This document shows positions 1 through 8,913 of a DNA stretch of 64,000 bases, one piece after another. Numbering within the stretch: the stretch's first letter is position 1; each line of letters starts with the position of its first letter. The DNA is taken from contig NZ_LVVY01000081.1 in NCBI RefSeq assembly GCF_001650025.1, forward strand, positions 1 to 64,000. The letters are read 5' to 3'. This DNA is from Devosia elaeis (GTDB lineage Bacteria; Pseudomonadota; Alphaproteobacteria; Rhizobiales; Devosiaceae). The notes beneath the pieces are model-generated. The model was not told the origin of the DNA. It was given only the letters and a program-made list of their open reading frames with translations, and searched no databases. A program made the position numbers and the translations under genes.

Positions 1-38
1 GCGGTGATGAGAACAGTTTTTCCGGCGAGATCGGTCAC
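1..38 (-). CDS. SDR family oxidoreductase, N-terminal fragment
   Basis: Only the first 12 codons lie in the window, read leftward from a GTG start. They translate to MTDLAGKTVLIT, which matches the first beta strand of a Rossmann-fold short-chain dehydrogenase just before the glycine motif. An AAGGA ribosome binding site sits about seven bases upstream of the GTG. It is the next gene after the sugar ABC transporter on the same strand, so it is probably a sugar or polyol dehydrogenase of that operon. The rest is outside the window and the substrate cannot be named. Confidence 0.6.
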   Translation of the reverse strand, partial: MTDLAGKTVLIT

Positions 39-61
39 GGCGTAATCCTTGAGTTTTCAGT

Positions 62-168
62 CGTCACCCTCCCCCTCGCGGGGAGGGATCAAGGGTGGGG
101 GCGAGAGCCACGATATCGGGGCCCCCGCACCCCCTCCCATCCTCCCCCGTCAAGGGGGAGGTGCAGTT
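62..168. repeat. GC-rich intergenic palindromic repeat (CCCTCCCC/GGGGAGGG family)
   Basis: The gap between the binding-protein gene and the SDR holds two back-to-back copies of a palindromic unit with arms like CCTCCCC and GGGGAGG, one of them with the core CCCCCGTCAAGGGGGAGG. The same unit recurs near 2250, 7034, 26255, 33600 and 38028. It is non-coding. Confidence 0.75.
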
Positions 169-207
169 CGGCGGGCATGGCAAGAACGCGCCACGCCCGA
201 GTCATTT

Positions 208-1155
208 TCAGTCGTAAAGCACGGCCGCGATTTCGGGGTCGTTCATATTGCTGGCATCGTACCAGTCAAAGCCCGAGTCGATGATTTCGGGCAAAGTTTC
301 GCCATTGAGCGCGCCGATGGCGGCCTTGACGGTTTCGTAGCCGATGCCGACCGGGTTCTGGGTGATGGCGCCGGCCATGACGCCGGATTCCACCATGCCC
401 TTCTGGGCCGCGCCGCTATCGAAGCCGATGACGACGATGTCGCTGCCCAGCTCGGTCTTGCCATTGGCCACGCCCAGGGCCGAGCCTTCATTGGCGCCGA
501 AAATGCCCTTGAGGTCGGGATTGGCCAGCAGGATCGACTTGGTGATCTCGGTCGACTGCAATTGGTCGCCGCCACCATATTGCACGCTCACCACCTCGAT
601 ATCGGGATAGGCTTCGGCGATGCGATTGACGAAGCCGTCGACGCGGTCGATGCCGGTGCGGCTGGTCTGGTCATGGGCGACCACGGCGACCTTGCCCGCA
701 TTGCCGATCAGCTCGGCCATCTTGTCGGCGGCCAGGGCCGCGGCGGCGACATTGTCGGTGGTGACGGTGGTGAGCGGAATGTCGCTGTCGACGCCGGAGT
801 CGAAGGCGATGATGGGGATATTGGCGGCTGCGGCCTGTTGCAGCAGCGGGGTGGCTGCCTGGCTGTCGAGGGCGGCGAAGCCGATGGCGTCGGGCTGGCG
901 CGACAGGGCGGCCGCCAGCATGTCCATCTGGCGATCGACCTGGGTTTCGGTGTCGGGCCCCTCGAAGGTGACATTGACGCCGAATTCAGCGGCCGCCTGA
1001 TCGGCGCCGGCCTTCACGGCCTGCCAGAACTGGTGCTGGAAGCCCTTGGAGATGAGGGCGATGTCATAGTTTTCCTGCGCGAGGGCCGGGGCGCCGGCCG
1101 AGGCCAGCATGGCCAGGGCGCTGATGGCGCCGAGCAGGTGACGACGATTGAGCAT
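208..1155 (-). CDS. Sugar ABC transporter substrate-binding protein (ribose/RbsB type)
   Basis: This is a periplasmic binding protein of 315 residues. It starts with a Tat/Sec-like signal (MLNRRHLLGAISALAMLASA, cleavage likely after APALA) followed by a periplasmic-binding fold of the RbsB family. The segment IALISKGFQHQFW is the typical first strand and loop, and TDNVAAAALAADKMAEL is the typical hinge region. The start was chosen because GGGAGG lies just upstream; a frame open to 1344 has no such site. It follows the permease and ATPase genes on the same strand, so the three form a CUT2 importer. The sugar is unknown; GntR and dehydrogenase neighbours suggest a pentose, polyol or similar compound. 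Confidence 0.9.
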   Translation of the reverse strand: MLNRRHLLGAISALAMLASAGAPALAQENYDIALISKGFQHQFWQAVKAGADQAAAEFGVNVTFEGPDTETQVDRQMDMLAAALSRQPDAIGFAALDSQAATPLLQQAAAANIPIIAFDSGVDSDIPLTTVTTDNVAAAALAADKMAELIGNAGKVAVVAHDQTSRTGIDRVDGFVNRIAEAYPDIEVVSVQYGGGDQLQSTEITKSILLANPDLKGIFGANEGSALGVANGKTELGSDIVVIGFDSGAAQKGMVESGVMAGAITQNPVGIGYETVKAAIGALNGETLPEIIDSGFDWYDASNMNDPEIAAVLYD

Positions 1156-1237
1156 GGTTTTCCTCCCAGATGCTGCGTTGGATTTTCGGGGCATTTGAGC
1201 CTCTTCTTGGCGCGGATGCGCGGGGGTTGGTGCGGGC

Positions 1238-2233
1238 CTAAAGGGTGCGGCGCCGCAGGATATCGGCATAGACGGCCAGGATGATGATGGTGCCGGTGAC
1301 CACGGTCTGCCATTCCTGGGCCACCGAAAGGATGCGCAGGCCATTGGCCAATACGGAAATGATGAGCGCCCCGATCAGCGTGCCGAGCACGGTGCCGCGC
1401 CCGCCCGAAAGCGAGGTGCCGCCGATGACCACGGCGGCGATGGCATCGAGCTCATAGCCTTGGCCCAGGGCCGGCTGCGCCGAATTGAGGCGGCTGGCGA
1501 TAAGCAGACCCGCCACGCCGCAGATCGAGCCGGCCGTGGCATAGACGGCGATCTTCCAGCGATCGACATTGACGCCGGAGAGGCGCACCGCTTCCTCGTT
1601 CGAACCGAGCGCGAAGGTGTAGCGGCCCAGGGCGGTCTTGCCGAGCACGAAGGCGGCGATCAGCGCCACGGCGAACAGGATCAGCACGCCATTGGGGATC
1701 GGCAGGGCCGGGACCAGCGCGCCGATGATGGAGCCCTGGGAAATCTGGGTGAAGCCGGGCGTGTCGTTGAAATAGATCGGCCGCGTGCCCGAGATGACCA
1801 GCGACAGGCCCTTCAAAATCAGCATCATGCCCAGGGTGGCGATGAAGGGGGGCACCTTGAGCTTGGCGATGACGGTGCCGGAGACCAGGCCGCTGGCCGT
1901 GCCCGCCAGAATGGCGCCCAGCACGCCCAGCGGCAGGGGCAGGCCGAAATAGGTGAGGATGACGCCGGCGATGACGGCGCAGAAGGTCATCAGTGTCCCC
2001 ACCGAAAGATCGATGCCGCCGGTAATGATCACCAAGGTGGCGGCGATGGCCAGCACGCCATTGACCGAGGTGGCCTGCAGGATGGCCAGGATGTTCTGGG
2101 TCTGCATGAAATTGGGCGAGGCCAGCGAGAAGACCACGACCAGCGCGATCAGCCCGGAAAAGGCCAGGAGCCGGTGAAAGGCGCCGGAAATGCGGATACC
2201 GGATTTCTGCGCCGGGGCGGCGGTGTCGGTCAT
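1238..2233 (-). CDS. Sugar ABC transporter permease (RbsC type)
   Basis: A 331-residue hydrophobic protein with eight to ten predicted membrane segments, the usual size for CUT2 permeases. The family signature is visible: SPNFMQTQNILAIL after the first helix, VIITGGIDLSVG in the second third, and AAVVIGGTSLSGGRGTVLGT near the C terminus. It forms the inner-membrane channel for the adjacent ATPase (2396-3949) and binding protein (208-1155). The start at 2233 has a GGAAGAA-like ribosome binding site. The gap to the ATPase gene is filled by a palindromic repeat. Confidence 0.93.
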   Translation of the reverse strand: MTDTAAPAQKSGIRISGAFHRLLAFSGLIALVVVFSLASPNFMQTQNILAILQATSVNGVLAIAATLVIITGGIDLSVGTLMTFCAVIAGVILTYFGLPLPLGVLGAILAGTASGLVSGTVIAKLKVPPFIATLGMMLILKGLSLVISGTRPIYFNDTPGFTQISQGSIIGALVPALPIPNGVLILFAVALIAAFVLGKTALGRYTFALGSNEEAVRLSGVNVDRWKIAVYATAGSICGVAGLLIASRLNSAQPALGQGYELDAIAAVVIGGTSLSGGRGTVLGTLIGALIISVLANGLRILSVAQEWQTVVTGTIIILAVYADILRRRTL

Positions 2234-2247
2234 GCTGTTCTTCCAGG

Positions 2248-2361
2248 GCTACTCCCCTCCCCCTTGAGGGGAGGGGTCGGGGGTGGGGGTTCAGGATTGG
2301 CAACGGTAATGAGATCGTGAGGGGACCAGAACCCCCACCCTAGCCCTCCCCTCAAGGGGGA
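2248..2361. repeat. GC-rich intergenic palindromic repeat pair
   Basis: Two inverted copies of the CCTCCCCTTGAGGGGAGG unit flank the central segment GGGTGGGGG ... CCCCCACCC. The element sits inside the sugar transporter operon, between ATPase and permease genes, where the hairpin may affect mRNA stability or relative expression. Confidence 0.75.
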
Positions 2362-2395
2362 GGGAACCGACCGCGTGCGCGGCTGTCCCTGTGGA

Positions 2396-3949
2396 TCACC
2401 CCGCATGGCGCAGTTCCATGGCCGGTTCGCGCATCGTGGCCAGCCGCATGATCTCTTCCTGGCTCGATCCGCCGGGCAGGATGCCGGTCAGCCGGCCTTC
2501 GCACATCACCGCGATGCGGTGGGAGAGGCGCAGGATTTCCGGCAGTTCGGAGGAGATGACGATGATGGCCTTGCCCTCGGCGGCGAGGGCATTGAGCAAT
2601 TTGTAGATCTCGGACTTGGCGCCGACATCGATGCCGCGGGTCGGCTCGTCGAAGATCAGGATATCGCAATCGCGCAGCAGCCATTTGGCGATGACCACCT
2701 TCTGCTGATTGCCGCCCGAGAGCAGGCGCGCCTCCTGCGTGTCGCTGGGCGTCTTGATGGCGAGCTGGCGGATCGCGCCCTGTGCAGCCTTAGCCATGCC
2801 GGCCTCGTCGAGCACGCCAAACGGGCCGGTGAAGCGCGAAAGGCTAGCCAGGGCGATATTGTTGCGCACGTCGAGCCCGGTGGCGAGGCCGAAGAGCTTG
2901 CGGTCCTCGGAGAGGTAGCCGATGCCTTTTTCCACCGCATCCCTGGGCGAGGCGATGCCGACGCGCTGGCCGCGCACCCAGATCTCGCCGCCCTCGCGCC
3001 GGTCGGCGCCGAAAATGGCGCGGGCCGTTTCGGTGCGGCCGGCGCCCATCAGGCCGGCAAAGCCGAGGATTTCGCCCTGGCGCAGGGAAAAGCTGACATC
3101 GCGGATTTCGCGCCCGCGCCGCAGATTGCGCACTTCCAGCGCCAGGGGCGCATCGGCGGCATTGGGAATGACCAAGGCCTCATTGGTCAACGTGCGGCCC
3201 ACCATCATGGAGATGATGGTATCGATGGGCGTATCCGCCGCCGGAACCGTGCCGACATATTCGCCGTCGCGCATCACCGTGACGCGGTCGGAAATGCGTT
3301 TGATCTCGTCCATCTTGTGGGAAATGTAGACGATGCCGACGCCCTCGGCCTTGAGCCGGTTGATGATGGCGAAGAGCTCGGCGATCTCGGCATCGTTGAG
3401 GGCGGCGGTCGGCTCGTCCATGATCAGAACGCGGCTGCGATAGGACAGGGCCTTGGCGATCTCGACCATTTGCTGCTTGGCGATGGTAAGCGTCTCGACC
3501 TTTACCGTGGGCTCGAGCCGCAAATTCATCGAGGCGAAGATCGCCGCCGCGTCGCGGTTGAGCCGGGCCTCGTCGAGAATGCCGAAGCGGCGCGGCTCGC
3601 GGCCGATGAAGATGTTCTGCGCGGCGGTGAGGTCGCGCATCAGCGCCAGTTCCTGGTGGATGATGGAAATCCCCAAATCCTGCGCCTGGCGCGGCGCAGT
3701 GATCTCCACCGGCATGCCATTGAGCTTCACCACGCCGGCATCGCGGGCATAGACGCCGGAGAGGATTTTCATCAGCGTCGACTTGCCGGCACCGTTCTCG
3801 CCCATCAAGGCATGCACCTCGCCGGGCAGCAATTCGAACCGGGCCTGGGACAGGGCGCGCACGCCGGGAAAGGACTTGTCGATGCCGGTCATTTCGACCA
3901 GCGGCGCGGCGGCCGGCGATAAAGCTTCGTCGGATATTCCTGCCGCCAT
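2396..3949 (-). CDS. Sugar ABC transporter ATP-binding protein (RbsA type, two ATPase domains)
   Basis: A 517-residue duplicated ATPase that energises the CUT2 importer. The N-terminal domain has Walker [11 protein letters not shown] and Walker [12 protein letters not shown]. The second domain has the degenerate P-loop typical of RbsA-like proteins (GLMGAGRTE), the signature LSGGNQQK and Walker [15 protein letters not shown] chose the ATG at 3949 because GGAGGGTGAGGGG lies immediately before it; an ATG at 3982 in frame has only a weak site and would add 11 residues. It is the first gene of the leftward operon, divergent from the GntR gene at 4096. Confidence 0.93.
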   Translation of the reverse strand: MAAGISDEALSPAAAPLVEMTGIDKSFPGVRALSQARFELLPGEVHALMGENGAGKSTLMKILSGVYARDAGVVKLNGMPVEITAPRQAQDLGISIIHQELALMRDLTAAQNIFIGREPRRFGILDEARLNRDAAAIFASMNLRLEPTVKVETLTIAKQQMVEIAKALSYRSRVLIMDEPTAALNDAEIAELFAIINRLKAEGVGIVYISHKMDEIKRISDRVTVMRDGEYVGTVPAADTPIDTIISMMVGRTLTNEALVIPNAADAPLALEVRNLRRGREIRDVSFSLRQGEILGFAGLMGAGRTETARAIFGADRREGGEIWVRGQRVGIASPRDAVEKGIGYLSEDRKLFGLATGLDVRNNIALASLSRFTGPFGVLDEAGMAKAAQGAIRQLAIKTPSDTQEARLLSGGNQQKVVIAKWLLRDCDILIFDEPTRGIDVGAKSEIYKLLNALAAEGKAIIVISSELPEILRLSHRIAVMCEGRLTGILPGGSSQEEIMRLATMREPAMELRHAG

Positions 3950-4036
3950 CCCCTCACCCTCCTCGCCGCGGGCCCCGATCATTGCCGAGGCTTGTCATTG
4001 GCAGCGAGCTAAGGACAAGTCTGTCAGGCTGTCAAG

Positions 4037-4047
4037 TGGTCAGACCA
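4037..4047. promoter_or_regulatory. Probable GntR/FCD operator, TGGTCAGACCA
   Basis: A perfect 11-base palindrome (TGGTC-A-GACCA) sits in the 146-base divergent gap between the sugar transporter operon and the GntR gene. FadR-like FCD regulators bind sites of the type TGGTnnnACCA. The likely binder is the product of 4096-4788, controlling itself and the transporter. The sequence match is direct; the binding is inferred. Confidence 0.6.
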
Positions 4048-4095
4048 GTAGACAGAAGCGGGTGGGGAGCGCTAAGAGAAGGCGAGGGGGACGCG

Positions 4096-4788
4096 ATGAA
4101 ACTGCAGGCCGTATCCAACCGCAAACTCTATCTCCAGATCGCCGACCAGATCCGTGACCAGATCGAGGGCGGCGCGGTGGAGGCCGGCCGGCAATTGCCC
4201 TCCGAGCGCGAACTGGCACAGAACCTGGGCGTGTCGCGGCCGACCGTGCGCGAGGCGCTGATCGCGCTGGAAGTGGCCGGGCTGGTCGAGGTGCGGGTGG
4301 GCGTGGGCGCCTTCGTGCGCCGGCGCGACGACGCATCGGCCGCCCTGCCCGAATTGGGCGCCTCGCCGCTCGAAATCATGACCATGCGGCGGCTGCTGGA
4401 GCCGGAAGCGGCGGCTCTGGCCAGCCAGCAAATCTCTCCCGAAGGCACGGCGCGACTGGCCGAGACGCTGCGGCGCATGCGCGCCGAGACGGCGGCGGGG
4501 CAATGGTCGTTCGACAGCGACCGCATGCTGCACATGACCCTGGCCGATGCCTGCGGCAATGCGGTTCTGCGCGATACGCTGGACCGGCTCTGGACCTTTC
4601 GCAGCGACGAGATCGATACCCGGTTCCACCAGCATCTGGTGGAGGGCGGGCTGGTGCGCGAGCATATCCTGGGCGATCACGAAGCCATCGTCGCCGCCAT
4701 TGTCAGCGGCAATGCCGAAGGCGCGCGGACGGCGATGCGCCGGCACCTGGACTTCGTCGGCGCCGCCATGCTGGACGCGTGGGAATAG
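4096..4788 (+). CDS. GntR family transcriptional regulator, FCD (FadR) subfamily
   Basis: A 230-residue DNA-binding regulator. Residues 1-75 form a winged helix-turn-helix (LPSERELAQNLGVSRPTVRE is the recognition region), followed by an all-helical FCD ligand domain from about residue 90. Metal/ligand residues typical of FCD proteins are seen in DSDRMLHMTLADACGN and near LGDHEAIVAAI. The start follows GGCGAGGGGG. It is divergent from the sugar ABC operon and is most likely its local repressor, with the 4037-4047 palindrome as operator. The effector is probably a sugar acid or a related compound, which is inference. Confidence 0.9.
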   Translation: MKLQAVSNRKLYLQIADQIRDQIEGGAVEAGRQLPSERELAQNLGVSRPTVREALIALEVAGLVEVRVGVGAFVRRRDDASAALPELGASPLEIMTMRRLLEPEAAALASQQISPEGTARLAETLRRMRAETAAGQWSFDSDRMLHMTLADACGNAVLRDTLDRLWTFRSDEIDTRFHQHLVEGGLVREHILGDHEAIVAAIVSGNAEGARTAMRRHLDFVGAAMLDAWE

Positions 4789-4805
4789 GGTTCAGCTTCT
4801 GCGGG

Positions 4806-4862
4806 AAGGCCCCCTCACCCGCCGCTGCGCGGCGACCTCTCCCCCAGAGGGAGAGGTGAAGA
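4806..4862. repeat. Intergenic repeat, CCCTCACCCGCCGC family
   Basis: A compound hairpin element: GCCGCTGCGCGGC followed by CCTCTCCC...GGGAGAGG. Near-identical copies lie at 28955-29012 and 35784-35840. It separates the convergent GntR gene and the oxidoreductase gene. Confidence 0.75.
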
Positions 4863-4865
4863 GCC

Positions 4866-5882
4866 TTAACCCGCCTTCACGGCCGCCCAGGCGCCAGTGC
4901 GCTCGCTTTCGAAGATGGCGTCGAGCACCTGCATGGATTTGATGGCATCCTCGACGCCATAGGGCAGCGTGCCCTGCCCCAAGGCCGCCAGGGCGAAGGC
5001 CTCGGCCATTTCGGTATATTGATCGGAAGGCGGGAAGATTTCGCGGCGCGCCAGGCTGGCATCGAGCGCATAGCCCTGGTCGACCAGCAGCGCGGTGGCC
5101 AGACCCTGCGGCGCATTGAAGGGAATGATGATTTCCACCCGTCCCTTGGTGCCCAGGATTTCCACCGATTGGTTGGGCACCATCTGCGTGGAAACCATGA
5201 AATTGAGCTGCCGCCCGCCGCCGAAATCGGCGATGACGCTGGCCAGACGGTCGGTGCCGAAGGCGGGATCGCGTTCCATGAGGGAAACGACGCGCAGCGG
5301 CTCGGCCTCGAAGAAGAAGCGCCCGGCCGTGACCGGGTAGCAGCCAATATCGAGCATGCCGCCGCCGCCGATATCGGCCTTGTTGCGCACATTGTTAGGA
5401 TCGACATTGTGATAGCTGAACACGGCGCGCACGGCGCGGACTTCGCCCAGTTCGCCCGAGCGGGCAATCTCGCGGGCCCGATGCCATTGGGCGTGGAAGC
5501 GCACCATGAAGGCTTCCATGATCAGCCGGTCAGTCCGCGCGCCACGCAATTGCTTCGCGTCCTCCGCCGTGATGGCGATGGGCTTTTCGCACAGGACATG
5601 CTTGCCTGCCGCATTGGCGGCGAGGGTCATCTCCACATGCAGGTGATTGGGCAGAGGATTATAGATGGCGTCGATTTCGGGATCGGCCAGCAAGTCCTCA
5701 TAGGAGCCATAGGCCCTGGCGATGCCGAGCCTGTCGGCAGCCCGGCGCGCCGCGTCGCCATTGCGCGAGGCGATGGCGACGACGTCGGAATGAGCCGATT
5801 TCTGGATGGCCGGCGTGACCTTGGCCATGCCGATATTGGCGGTGGACAGGATACCCCAGCGGAGTTTTTGCGTTTCGGCCAT
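4866..5882 (-). CDS. Gfo/Idh/MocA family NAD(P)-dependent oxidoreductase
   Basis: A 338-residue dehydrogenase with an N-terminal Rossmann fold (WGILSTANIGMAKVTPAI; the motif is a variant of GxGxxG), the diagnostic EKPIA motif in VLCEKPIAI, and a C-terminal alpha/beta domain. The family oxidises or reduces sugars and cyclitols; glucose-fructose oxidoreductase and D-xylose dehydrogenase are relatives. It is convergent with the GntR gene and lies just upstream in position of pcaB, which is on the same strand 33 bases away, but I see no functional link to pcaB. A role with the sugar transporter is possible. Confidence 0.85.
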   Translation of the reverse strand: MAETQKLRWGILSTANIGMAKVTPAIQKSAHSDVVAIASRNGDAARRAADRLGIARAYGSYEDLLADPEIDAIYNPLPNHLHVEMTLAANAAGKHVLCEKPIAITAEDAKQLRGARTDRLIMEAFMVRFHAQWHRAREIARSGELGEVRAVRAVFSYHNVDPNNVRNKADIGGGGMLDIGCYPVTAGRFFFEAEPLRVVSLMERDPAFGTDRLASVIADFGGGRQLNFMVSTQMVPNQSVEILGTKGRVEIIIPFNAPQGLATALLVDQGYALDASLARREIFPPSDQYTEMAEAFALAALGQGTLPYGVEDAIKSMQVLDAIFESERTGAWAAVKAG

Positions 5883-5915
5883 GATCGAATCCCCGGCTTG
5901 TGTAGGAATGCCTGC

Positions 5916-6944
5916 TTAGCCCAGGCGGAGCTGTTCGGCCAGTTTCAGCCCCAGGCGCAAGCTGGCGCCGGTGGTGATCAGCATGGTCGGCAGGGTCAGC
6001 CATTCCAGCGTCCAGGCGGCGCCGGAGCGCTCATATTCATGCACCATGGCCTGCTGCAAGGTGCCGGCCAGGCCGCCATTGTAGCGGGCCAGAGCCACCA
6101 GCGCCTCGGCATTGACCGGGTTGGACTTGTGCGCCATGGCCGAGGAACCGCCCCCGCCTTCGAGGCGGAGGGCCGCGACCTCGTTCTGGGCCAGAAGCGC
6201 CACATCGGCGCCGATCTTGCCCAATGACCCCGAGAGCAGCGCCAGCAGATTGCCCAGCGCCACGATGGGGTCGCGCGTGGCATGCCAGGGCGCGGCCAGG
6301 CCCAGATCGAGCCGTTGCGCCAGGCCCGCGGCGATGGCGTCGCCATGGCCCTCGAAACTCGTCCGATCGCCCACCGGGCCGCCGAGCTGCACCACCAGGA
6401 GGCTGCGCCGCATGGCGGTGATGGCGCGCAGATGCCGCTGCAAGGGCTCGCTCCAGGCGGCGAGCTTGGCATCCCAGGTGGTGGGCAGGGCCACCTGCAT
6501 CCGCGTATGGGCGACCAGTTCGCGCCCCGCCCAGGCGCGCGCCAGCTCGTCGAAGCGGGAGAGCAGCGCGATGAGCCGGCTTTCGTAAAGATCGAATACG
6601 GCCGCCACCTGCAGCATCAGCGCCGTATCGGTGATGTCCTGGCTGGTGGCGCCCTTGTGCAGGGCGGCGCGATGCGGCTCGGCGAGTTGGCGGCGGATTT
6701 GCCGGACCAGAGCCGGCACGACCACGCCGTCCTGAGCCATGCCCGCCTCGAGATCCGGCCAATCGGGGGTGAAGCTGTCAATCGCCGCGGCAATGGCGCC
6801 GGCGGCCTCGGCAGAAATCCAACCGGCATCGGCGCTGGCCCCGGCCAAAGCCCGCTCGACCGCCAGCATGTGGTCCACTTGCGCGCGGTCGGAGAGCAGC
6901 GCCTCGATTTCGGCGTCGCCGGCAAGGGCGGAGAGCAGGGTCAT
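5916..6944 (-). CDS. pcaB: 3-carboxy-cis,cis-muconate cycloisomerase
   Basis: This enzyme lactonises 3-carboxy-cis,cis-muconate to 4-carboxymuconolactone, the second step of the protocatechuate branch. It is 342 residues long, in the range of the short alphaproteobacterial forms. It belongs to the fumarase/aspartase superfamily: HKGATSQDITDTA carries the conserved Thr/Ser-His region and GSSAMAHKSNP is the superfamily signature loop. It is the last gene of the leftward pcaDCHGB set; a palindromic repeat and a 200-base gap separate it from pcaG. Confidence 0.93.
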   Translation of the reverse strand: MTLLSALAGDAEIEALLSDRAQVDHMLAVERALAGASADAGWISAEAAGAIAAAIDSFTPDWPDLEAGMAQDGVVVPALVRQIRRQLAEPHRAALHKGATSQDITDTALMLQVAAVFDLYESRLIALLSRFDELARAWAGRELVAHTRMQVALPTTWDAKLAAWSEPLQRHLRAITAMRRSLLVVQLGGPVGDRTSFEGHGDAIAAGLAQRLDLGLAAPWHATRDPIVALGNLLALLSGSLGKIGADVALLAQNEVAALRLEGGGGSSAMAHKSNPVNAEALVALARYNGGLAGTLQQAMVHEYERSGAAWTLEWLTLPTMLITTGASLRLGLKLAEQLRLG

Positions 6945-7029
6945 GATGCTTTTCGTCTCATATCAGCGGTCCCGCCGACCATCTCCTGTCCCATGCTTTC
7001 CAGCAAGGGGCAACACATGTAGCGGCTCT

Positions 7030-7132
7030 TTGCCCCCTCCCCTCGAGGGGAGGGGCGGGACGGGGGTCGTGCGGTGATTCACTGACGGACCCCCACCCTC
7101 ATTCCCTCCCCTCAAGGGGAGGGAGGCGAAGG
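7030..7132. repeat. GC-rich intergenic palindromic repeat pair
   Basis: Two inverted CCCTCCCCTCAAGGGGAGGG units bracket a short GC-rich spacer between pcaG and pcaB. Same family as 62-168. Confidence 0.75.
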
Positions 7133-7157
7133 AGCAACATGCTCTGCCTCGGGGTCA

Positions 7158-7781
7158 TCAAATATCGAAGAACACCGTCTCCCGCTCGCCCTGGAGATGG
7201 ATGTCCAGGACGTAGCGCGGCACCGGCCCCTCCTCGCGGCGTGCGATCAGGGTTTCGCGGCGGCGCGGATCCATGATCTTGTTGAGCACGAAATCGGCGG
7301 CATTGGCCTCGGCTTCGTCGGCGAAATAGAGCCTTGTCTGCAGGCCGATATTGATGCCGCGCGCCACGATCCACAAGGAGACATGCGGCGCCATCGGCTT
7401 TCCATCCGGACCGTCCACCCGGCCGGGCTTGATGGTTTCGAACCTGTAGGTGCCGTCGGGCTGGGTCGGCTGGCGGCCCCAGCCGGTAAAGGCGGGGACC
7501 GACTTGGAATTGGGCGCCATGGGCGCGACGAAGCTGCCCTTGCTGTCGGCCTGCCAAAGCTCCAGCACCGCGTCATTGACGGGCGCGCCGGCGCCATCGA
7601 TCACCCGTCCGGTGATGATGATGCGCTCGCCCTCGGCATCTGCGGTCAGCATGGAAATGCCCGGATCGGCGTCGATGACCCCGGTAATGCCGCAGAAATT
7701 GGGCGTCATGCCGATATGGACATAGGGCCCGGCGGTCTGGGAGGGGGATTCCTTGAGCACGGGGACGGGGTGCAGCTTCAT
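7158..7781 (-). CDS. pcaG: Protocatechuate 3,4-dioxygenase, alpha subunit
   Basis: The alpha chain of the ring-cleaving dioxygenase, 207 residues, paired with PcaH. The N-terminal SQTAGPYVHIGMTP and the central VNDAVLELWQADSKG are typical of intradiol alpha subunits, which keep the fold but lack the iron ligands. The start was chosen where its ATG overlaps the pcaH stop by one base (TGATG); an upstream in-frame ATG at 7946 lies inside pcaH and has no support. Confidence 0.95.
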   Translation of the reverse strand: MKLHPVPVLKESPSQTAGPYVHIGMTPNFCGITGVIDADPGISMLTADAEGERIIITGRVIDGAGAPVNDAVLELWQADSKGSFVAPMAPNSKSVPAFTGWGRQPTQPDGTYRFETIKPGRVDGPDGKPMAPHVSLWIVARGINIGLQTRLYFADEAEANAADFVLNKIMDPRRRETLIARREEGPVPRYVLDIHLQGERETVFFDI

Positions 7782-8527
7782 CAATTCCCCTCCAGCTTGT
7801 TTTCGAACATGGTCGAGCGGCGGCCGCGCAGCACGATATCGAAGCGATAGGCCAGCGCGTCCATGGGCGTGGTATTGTGCCGGTCGAGCCGAGCAATGAG
7901 CTGGTCGATGGCCGCCTTGTCGGGAATGGTGGCGACGATGGGACATTGCCAGATCATCGGATCGCCCTCGAAATACATCTGGGTGATCAGCCTTTGCGCG
8001 AAGGCATGGCCGAAGACCGAGAAATGAATATGGGCGGGGCGCCAGTCATTGCCGCCATTGGGCCAGGGATAGGCCCCGGGCTTGACGGTGCGGAAATGAT
8101 AGAAGCCGTTCTCGTCGGTGATCGAGCGCCCGAAGCCGCCGAAATTGGGATCGAGCGCGGCCAGATAGCCCTCCTTCTTGTGCCGGTAGCGGCCGCCGGC
8201 ATTGGCCTGCCAATATTCCACCAGCGTATCGGGCACGGGGCGGGCATTCTCGTCCAGCACCTGGCCATAGACGATCATGCGCTGGCCGATGGCCTCGTTG
8301 CCGTCCTGGCTGAAATTGCGGATGAGGTCGTTGTCCAGTTCGCCCAGCTTTTCGTGCCCGAAAGTGGGGCCGGTCATTTCCGATCTGGTCGGGCCGAGGG
8401 CCAGGAGGCTGTGCCTGGGGGCGCGGAAGGTGGAGCTTTTGTAGCCCGGCGTGTCGGCCGGCGGATGCCAGTCGCGATCGCGCTGGAACAGCATGCCATC
8501 GGCTCCGGGTAGAATAATGCCGCTCAT
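7781..8527 (-). CDS. pcaH: Protocatechuate 3,4-dioxygenase, beta subunit
   Basis: The catalytic beta chain, 248 residues. It cleaves protocatechuate between its hydroxyl groups to 3-carboxy-cis,cis-muconate. The Fe(III) ligands can be placed: a tyrosine in ENGFYHFRT or the nearby AYPWPNGG, and the two histidines of RPAHIHFSVFG. VEYWQANAGGRYRH is the conserved substrate-side loop. It overlaps pcaC by four bases (ATGA) and pcaG by one, so translation is probably coupled. Confidence 0.95.
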   Translation of the reverse strand: MSGIILPGADGMLFQRDRDWHPPADTPGYKSSTFRAPRHSLLALGPTRSEMTGPTFGHEKLGELDNDLIRNFSQDGNEAIGQRMIVYGQVLDENARPVPDTLVEYWQANAGGRYRHKKEGYLAALDPNFGGFGRSITDENGFYHFRTVKPGAYPWPNGGNDWRPAHIHFSVFGHAFAQRLITQMYFEGDPMIWQCPIVATIPDKAAIDQLIARLDRHNTTPMDALAYRFDIVLRGRRSTMFENKLEGN

Positions 8528-8913
8528 TGGGCCGCCTCCTGACGCTTGGCGAGTTCGGTCTTGGCAATCCTGAAGGCGCTGTTGGCCGCCGGCACTCCGG
8601 CATAGACCGCCACATGCAGCAGCGCTTCCTTGATATCCTCGGGGCTGGCCCCGGTATTGAGCGTGGCGCGCACATGCATGGCGAATTCCTCTTCATGGCC
8701 CAAGGCGGCCAGGAGGGCCAGCGTGACGATGGAGCGTTCACGCCTGGTGAAGCCGGGCCGCGACCAGACCGAACCCCAGGCGCCCTCGGTGATGAAGGTC
8801 TGGAAATCGTCGTCGAAGGCGGTCTTGCGCGAGGTGGCGCCGTTGACATGCTCGTCGCCCAGAATTGCCCTGCGGGTCGCCATGCCGCGCGCGAACAGGC
8901 TGTCGTCAGCCAT
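8524..8913 (-). CDS. pcaC: 4-carboxymuconolactone decarboxylase
   Basis: A 129-residue all-helical protein of the CMD/AhpD-like family. It decarboxylates 4-carboxymuconolactone to 3-oxoadipate enol-lactone. FTRRERSIVTLALLAALGHEEEFAMH is the family core with its conserved acid and histidine. It overlaps pcaD by eight bases and pcaH by four, which marks a tight operon. Its length is typical for free-standing PcaC, unlike the PcaL fusion of some bacteria. Confidence 0.95.
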   Translation of the reverse strand: MADDSLFARGMATRRAILGDEHVNGATSRKTAFDDDFQTFITEGAWGSVWSRPGFTRRERSIVTLALLAALGHEEEFAMHVRATLNTGASPEDIKEALLHVAVYAGVPAANSAFRIAKTELAKRQEAAQ

